Shown piece after piece: positions 6,275 through 8,936 of a DNA stretch of 8,936 bases. Source of the stretch: Holosporales bacterium (GTDB lineage Bacteria; Pseudomonadota; Alphaproteobacteria; BNTO01); assembly GCA_031265645.1 (NCBI GenBank), contig JAISCJ010000122.1, positions 1-8,936 of the forward strand, in the 5' to 3' direction. The stretch's first letter is position 1. Every line of letters starts with the position of its first letter. The position numbers and the translations under genes were made by a program. The notes under the pieces are model-generated. The model did no database searches. It saw only the letters and a list, made by a program, of their open reading frames with translations, and was not told where the DNA came from.

Positions 6275-6386
6275 TATTAACCTTCCAATAATGTCTGTCG
6301 ATCACCAGAATTAATTATCGACAAACGCATAGCTTTTACGTACAATATTCTGACGAACTGGGACAGACATTATTGGAAGGTTAATA
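6275..6386. mobile_element. MITE-like element, copy 2 (perfect 25-bp terminal inverted repeats)
   Basis: The arms at 6275-6299 (TATTAACCTTCC... ending AATGTCTGTC) and 6362-6386 are perfect inverted copies over 25 bp, enclosing a 62-base core without coding capacity. The core has a weaker inner inverted pair (CAGAAT at 6306-6311 and ATTCTG at 6348-6353). The arms match those of copy 1 at 22 of 25 positions for the left arm. Outside the arms, GG on the left and ACC on the right almost extend the symmetry. The TA at both tips fits TA-directed insertion. It abuts the ISAs1-type remnant. Perfect arms suggest this copy is younger than copy 1. No transposase with these ends is in the window. Confidence 0.7.
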
Positions 6387-6641
6387 ACCAGAATGTCGAT
6401 GCCAAAGTGTATGTCTATTTTTGTCGCTTTGCTACAGCAAAAGACGCCGTTATTGCAAACGAGTGTTCAATTTTGGGGGTAACCCTTGTGGTAAACCAGG
6501 AAAAACTTCGTGGGTAAATTTGCTTTCATAAGTAGTTGCGTTCGGCTGCAGCGATAGTTTGCAAAAAGAATTTATCCATGGATATCGTGCACTTTTTTCT
6601 AGGTTGACCGACAGAAAGAATCATGCCTACGGCAAAGACAA
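6387..6641. other. Intergenic spacer upstream of the PDDEXK gene
   Basis: No convincing gene is seen. A - strand frame of about 55 codons ending near 6530 is open, but its product resembles nothing I know and is best treated as chance. The segment shows no clear continuation of the ISAs1-type transposase. Its right end leads into the promoter of the gene at 6686. Confidence 0.45.
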
Positions 6642-6650
6642 TGCTATAAT
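6642..6650 (+). promoter_or_regulatory. Extended -10 promoter of the PDDEXK gene
   Basis: TGCTATAAT is a perfect extended -10 (TGn plus TATAAT), 35 bases before ATG 6686. It implies transcription starting near 6657 and a leader of about 29 nt. No good -35 is present at 17 bp (CATGCC), which extended -10 promoters tolerate. No strong Shine-Dalgarno follows. Confidence 0.42.
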
Positions 6651-6685
6651 CAAGCGTAGTAGCGGATATAAGCAACCTGAAACAT

Positions 6686-7516
6686 ATGGTCACCACTTTG
6701 CTAGACCCAAAACTTGATTATATCTTTAAGAATATTTTCGGCGTAAAAAAATATGAACACCTTTTAATTTCCTTTTTAAATGCCTTGTTAAAGGGCAATC
6801 CGCTGATAAAAAAGCTGGTCCTGACGAACACAGAATTTCCAAAAATTTTTAAAGATGATAAGGCCTGTCGTTTGGATGTGCGTGCGACTAGTAATGATGA
6901 CACAGAAATAGATATCGAAATTCAGATAAAGAACACAGGCGAAATCCCTGAGCGAGCCTGCCATTATATCGCAAATATGGTGCCAGGAACGATCGGCGCT
7001 AACCAATCCTATAAAGCAGCAAGGGTAATAGGCATTTGGATTCTTGGCGAAAATGTAATAAACGGACCAGATGCCATAAGCGAGGCCGACATGACGTTTC
7101 AGCCAACGGCTCATGTTCCCTACAGAATTATGGCAGATACAATGAGGATCATTTTTGTCGAACGGGAGAAATTCAATGCGAAAGACGCGGATGCGCAGGA
7201 TCTTTTGACTGCTTGGCTATCGTTTTTGAAGGACCCGCTTTTGCTGGATGAGGTTTTTTTTAAGATTAAGGAAGTCAAGGACGCAATGGATCGCCTGAAA
7301 TATATTAGCTCAGACAAAGAGGTTCGAGCTAATGCAGATCTGCGATTAAGGACGCTCAACGATAGAAATAGCGAAATTACGGTTGCAACAGAAAAAGGCA
7401 TCACAATCGGAAAGAAAGAATCTGCAACTAGAATGTTAAAGAAAAACATTTCATTGAACGATATATTTGAATTTACCGGACTTTCTGTTGAAGAGATAAA
7501 GTCGTTGAAGAAATAA
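6686..7516 (+). CDS. PD-(D/E)XK nuclease family putative transposase (Rpn / PDDEXK_2 type)
   Basis: The 276-residue protein belongs to the large 'Rpn family recombination-promoting nuclease/putative transposase' group. The N-terminal hallmark LLDPKLDYIFKNIFG (5-19) is exact. The PD-(D/E)XK core shows the catalytic Asp in CRLDVRA (D64) and the E-x-Q pair in IDIEIQIKN (E78, Q80), followed by the conserved RACHYIANM helix. The C-terminus carries the usual repeat-like tail: GITIGKKESATRMLKKN, then SLNDIFEFTGLSVEEIKSLKK, which resembles a small helix-turn-helix. Family members cut DNA and raise recombination, and they spread horizontally as multi-copy genes, but classical transposition is not established. 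The length is near the usual 280-300 and no lesion is visible, so it may be active. ATG 6686 matches the family N-terminus. It has its own promoter and no co-oriented partner close by. Confidence 0.88.
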   Translation: MVTTLLDPKLDYIFKNIFGVKKYEHLLISFLNALLKGNPLIKKLVLTNTEFPKIFKDDKACRLDVRATSNDDTEIDIEIQIKNTGEIPERACHYIANMVPGTIGANQSYKAARVIGIWILGENVINGPDAISEADMTFQPTAHVPYRIMADTMRIIFVEREKFNAKDADAQDLLTAWLSFLKDPLLLDEVFFKIKEVKDAMDRLKYISSDKEVRANADLRLRTLNDRNSEITVATEKGITIGKKESATRMLKKNISLNDIFEFTGLSVEEIKSLKK

Positions 7517-8070
7517 CAAGACCTTTGAACGATTTTGTAGTAAGCAGGTCGCCATATCTTGACCCAAATTTGCAAGCAAAAACACCACTATAGTGACAAT
7601 CGTATTTTTAACATACAAGGTACCGAGCACGATACATACTTTTTAGCTAAAAATGCCCTAGATGTGGTTGGCGGAGACGACTATGTGCGATTTTCTTAAA
7701 ATGTCATCTATCGCTAAATCCTGCAGATCTTGGGGTTTTCGCCCATATTTTTTACTTGACGTTTGGACACAATTCGGGTGTCGTCACCTTTGTGGCTGGC
7801 CGAAATTTAGCAAATTTCAATTACACAAGCTGCGACAACCTGAAGCAAACCTGCTTTTTGAGTGAAAAAGGATCAAGCCCAAAACTGTGACAAGCCATCG
7901 CGACGAGAACTGGAAGCGCTACTCCGAAAAAAACATTGACTCGATGCTCAAAAGCATGTGCATAATTATCTATGATGCTCGCGAAGTGGTGCGACGCATC
8001 TGCCGCCCATGATTTGCTGGGCATTGTTTTCATCAATCAGCCAGAAGTGTGGACGATTTAGTTCGTTCGG
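7517..8070. other. Long spacer with no supported gene; degraded - strand coding-like segments
   Basis: The stretch holds no convincing intact gene. On the - strand, consecutive frames look partly protein-like. From 8033 (ATG) to 7821, about 70 codons give a soluble start (SWAADASHHFASIIDNYAHA) and one hydrophobic helix (VNVFFGVALPVLVAMACHSF). The same frame continues past the TAA with LKFAKFRPATKVTTPELCP to another stop. After a frame change, KKYGRKPQDLQDLAIDDIL and RKSHIVVSANHI run down to about 7660. This could be a decayed gene with a stop and a frameshift, or chance. I do not recognise any family. Small palindromes also occur: CACTATAGTG (7586-7595), TTTTTAGCTAAAAA (7640-7653) and GAAATTT-AGC-AAATTTC (7802-7818). 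Confidence 0.3.
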
Positions 8071-8084
8071 TTTTTATATATTTT

Positions 8085-8092
8085 TAAGGAGA
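8085..8092 (+). promoter_or_regulatory. Strong Shine-Dalgarno for the 154-residue gene
   Basis: TAAGGAGA lies 7 bases before ATG 8100 and is the best anti-16S match in the window. It fixes the start of an otherwise unrecognised gene and supports that the gene is translated. TATATA at 8075-8080, just before it, is too close to be a credible -10 for a normal leader. Confidence 0.7.
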
Positions 8093-8099
8093 TTTTTTT

Positions 8100-8564
8100 A
8101 TGACGACAGTCAACAACATGAGCAAATCCGACGAAATTTCGCTCCTCTTTGCTGGAAGAGAGTATATCAATCTGCTTGGAGGGGAAAATCGGTTTAAAGG
8201 AGAGCTCATTGAACGCGTAATGAAAGATGAAGAAGCTATTAATACACTGGTCAACCTCATGATAAAAACGTCTCCTTCTAATTATGTATTTTTCACATAT
8301 ATAGATGAAAGTGAAAAAAATGTAGAAGGAATTCGTTTCTATTATCGTGTTAATCATGCAGCAGCAACAAAACTGGATGTGTATAGAAAGAATATTGAAA
8401 CCCCGTTACTTACAAACTGTTCAAAGAAATGCTATGTAATAGTCGAATTCAAAAAAAAGCCAAAAGCTAAGTTTTTAGCCATTAGCGCAATATCACGGAA
8501 AAATGACATTGATACGTTTCGTAAAACACGTGCAGAGGCGTTTGATGGGCACCACATTGCATAA
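8100..8564 (+). CDS. Hypothetical protein, 154 residues, unrecognised
   Basis: I do not recognise this protein. It is soluble and fairly charged, with no signal peptide and no membrane helix. The first 70 residues look helical (DEISLLFAGREYINLLGG, then FKGELIERVMKDEEAINTLV). The middle alternates hydrophobic and polar residues like beta strands (NYVFFTYIDE, EGIRFYYRVNH, CYVIVEFKKKP, KFLAISAISRK), suggesting a small alpha-plus-beta fold. No cysteine or histidine cluster or catalytic motif stands out. The strong Shine-Dalgarno, natural start and absence of frame damage argue for a real gene. It stands alone between a decayed spacer and a secreted-protein gene. A lineage-specific factor, possibly host-directed, is one idea, without direct evidence. 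Confidence 0.65.
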   Translation: MTTVNNMSKSDEISLLFAGREYINLLGGENRFKGELIERVMKDEEAINTLVNLMIKTSPSNYVFFTYIDESEKNVEGIRFYYRVNHAAATKLDVYRKNIETPLLTNCSKKCYVIVEFKKKPKAKFLAISAISRKNDIDTFRKTRAEAFDGHHIA

Positions 8565-8734
8565 AGATCCTCGCAAATTAATTAATGCCGGTTTCCCGAA
8601 CCGCGTATGAAAAGCCGTTATAAAGAAAAAAACGCGTCGACAAATATGAACAAATTAGAATTATACTTTCACGACTTATTAACCCAACTCTTGTAAGATT
8701 AATACTTAGAGGACATTAATTATTAATTCTCATC
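8565..8734. other. Short intergenic spacer with a hairpin and a candidate promoter
   Basis: Soon after the stop at 8564, CGGTT-TCCCG-AACCG forms a 5-bp hairpin with no T-run, so it is only a weak terminator candidate. Further on, TCGACA (8637-8642) and TATACT (8662-8667), 19 bp apart, are a plausible sigma-70 promoter for the gene starting at 8735, though the spacing is on the long side. Confidence 0.3.
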
Positions 8735-8936
8735 ATGATTTCTTTACAACGTGCATTGGCAGTTTTGCTAATGACTGGTTCTATTTCGTCATATGCTTCT
8801 AGTATTCAAAATGAGCACGATCAGTTAAACAATTTTGAAAAAACTAATGTTAGAACAGAACCTGTATATCCACCATGGGTAAGCGTTCCGCAAACAACAG
8901 ACGATCTTCACGAATATTTACAAATTATGGAAGACA
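8735..8936 (+). CDS. Secreted or periplasmic protein, N-terminal part (runs off window)
   Basis: The frame is open from ATG 8735 to the window end, giving 67 residues with no stop. The N-terminus is a classic Sec signal peptide: a short basic start (MISLQR), a hydrophobic core (ALAVLLMTGSI) and a likely SPase I site after SSYA (about residue 21). The mature part visible is polar and acidic, with a proline/tryptophan patch (VYPPWVSVP) and then TTDDLHEYLQIMED. I recognise no family from this stretch. An in-frame TAA at 8717-8719 blocks extension upstream, so this ATG is the first usable start. AGAGGA at 8708-8713 is about 21 bases away, too far for a normal ribosome binding site, so translation may be weak or leaderless-like. 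It lies 170 bp downstream of the hypothetical gene on the same strand. Confidence 0.65.
   Translation, partial: MISLQRALAVLLMTGSISSYASSIQNEHDQLNNFEKTNVRTEPVYPPWVSVPQTTDDLHEYLQIMED

Noticed and set aside
6275..6386. Transcription terminator or riboswitch instead of a mobile element
   Set aside because: A 25-bp perfect stem with a 62-base loop, no T-run, and a sister copy with an unrelated core fit a transposable element better than a terminator or conserved riboswitch.
6530..6694. - strand frame of about 55 codons upstream of the PDDEXK gene
   Set aside because: It overlaps that gene's promoter and start, has no ribosome binding site and no family resemblance.
7662..7865. + strand 67-codon frame in the spacer
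   Set aside because: It has no ribosome binding site and is rich in Cys, Trp and Phe with no domain-like pattern. It lies opposite the weak - strand coding-like segment.

Overview
The window looks like the chromosome of an AT-leaning alphaproteobacterium with a reduced, host-associated lifestyle, possibly of the Holosporales/Rickettsiales type. This is inferred from an alphaproteobacterial-style CarD/CdnL C-terminus, an AmpG-like muropeptide permease, polyamine and amino-acid importers, a PDDEXK 'Rpn-type' putative transposase, a decaying ISAs1-family remnant and long AT-rich spacers. No rRNA, tRNA or CRISPR array was seen, so the taxonomy is a suggestion, not a proof.

Left block (about 1-4151, all on +): the 3' end of carD, an AmpG-like MFS permease, recR, a PotF/PotD-like polyamine-binding protein, and a PotI/PotC-like ABC permease. 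Gaps are 8, 26, 74 and 10 bp, so some or all may be co-transcribed. The polyamine pair lacks its usual ATPase (PotA/PotG) and second permease (PotB/PotH), which must lie elsewhere if the system works. A short hairpin with a T-run follows the permease gene.

Middle block (4152-6685): an AGCS-family amino acid:cation symporter on the - strand, convergent with the permease gene. Its 3' flank carries a 91-bp element with 25-bp imperfect inverted ends. On its other side lie a diverged half-copy of that end, a frameshifted C-terminal remnant of an ISAs1-type transposase on the - strand, and a second, 112-bp element with perfect 25-bp inverted ends. The two elements and the half-copy form a previously unnamed (to me) MITE-like family. 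They start and end with TA, which suggests TA-targeting transposition.

Right block (6686-8936, + strand): an intact PDDEXK_2/Rpn-like gene with an extended -10 promoter. It is followed by about 580 bp without a convincing gene but with weak, broken coding-like frames on the - strand. Next comes an unrecognised 154-residue protein with the best Shine-Dalgarno sequence in the window. Last is the 5' end of a signal-peptide-bearing secreted protein cut by the window edge.

As a working picture, the stable genes serve transcription control (CarD), cell-wall recycling (AmpG), recombination repair (RecR) and uptake of polyamines and amino acids. The region from about 5700 to 8100 is a plastic zone of mobile remnants and decay.
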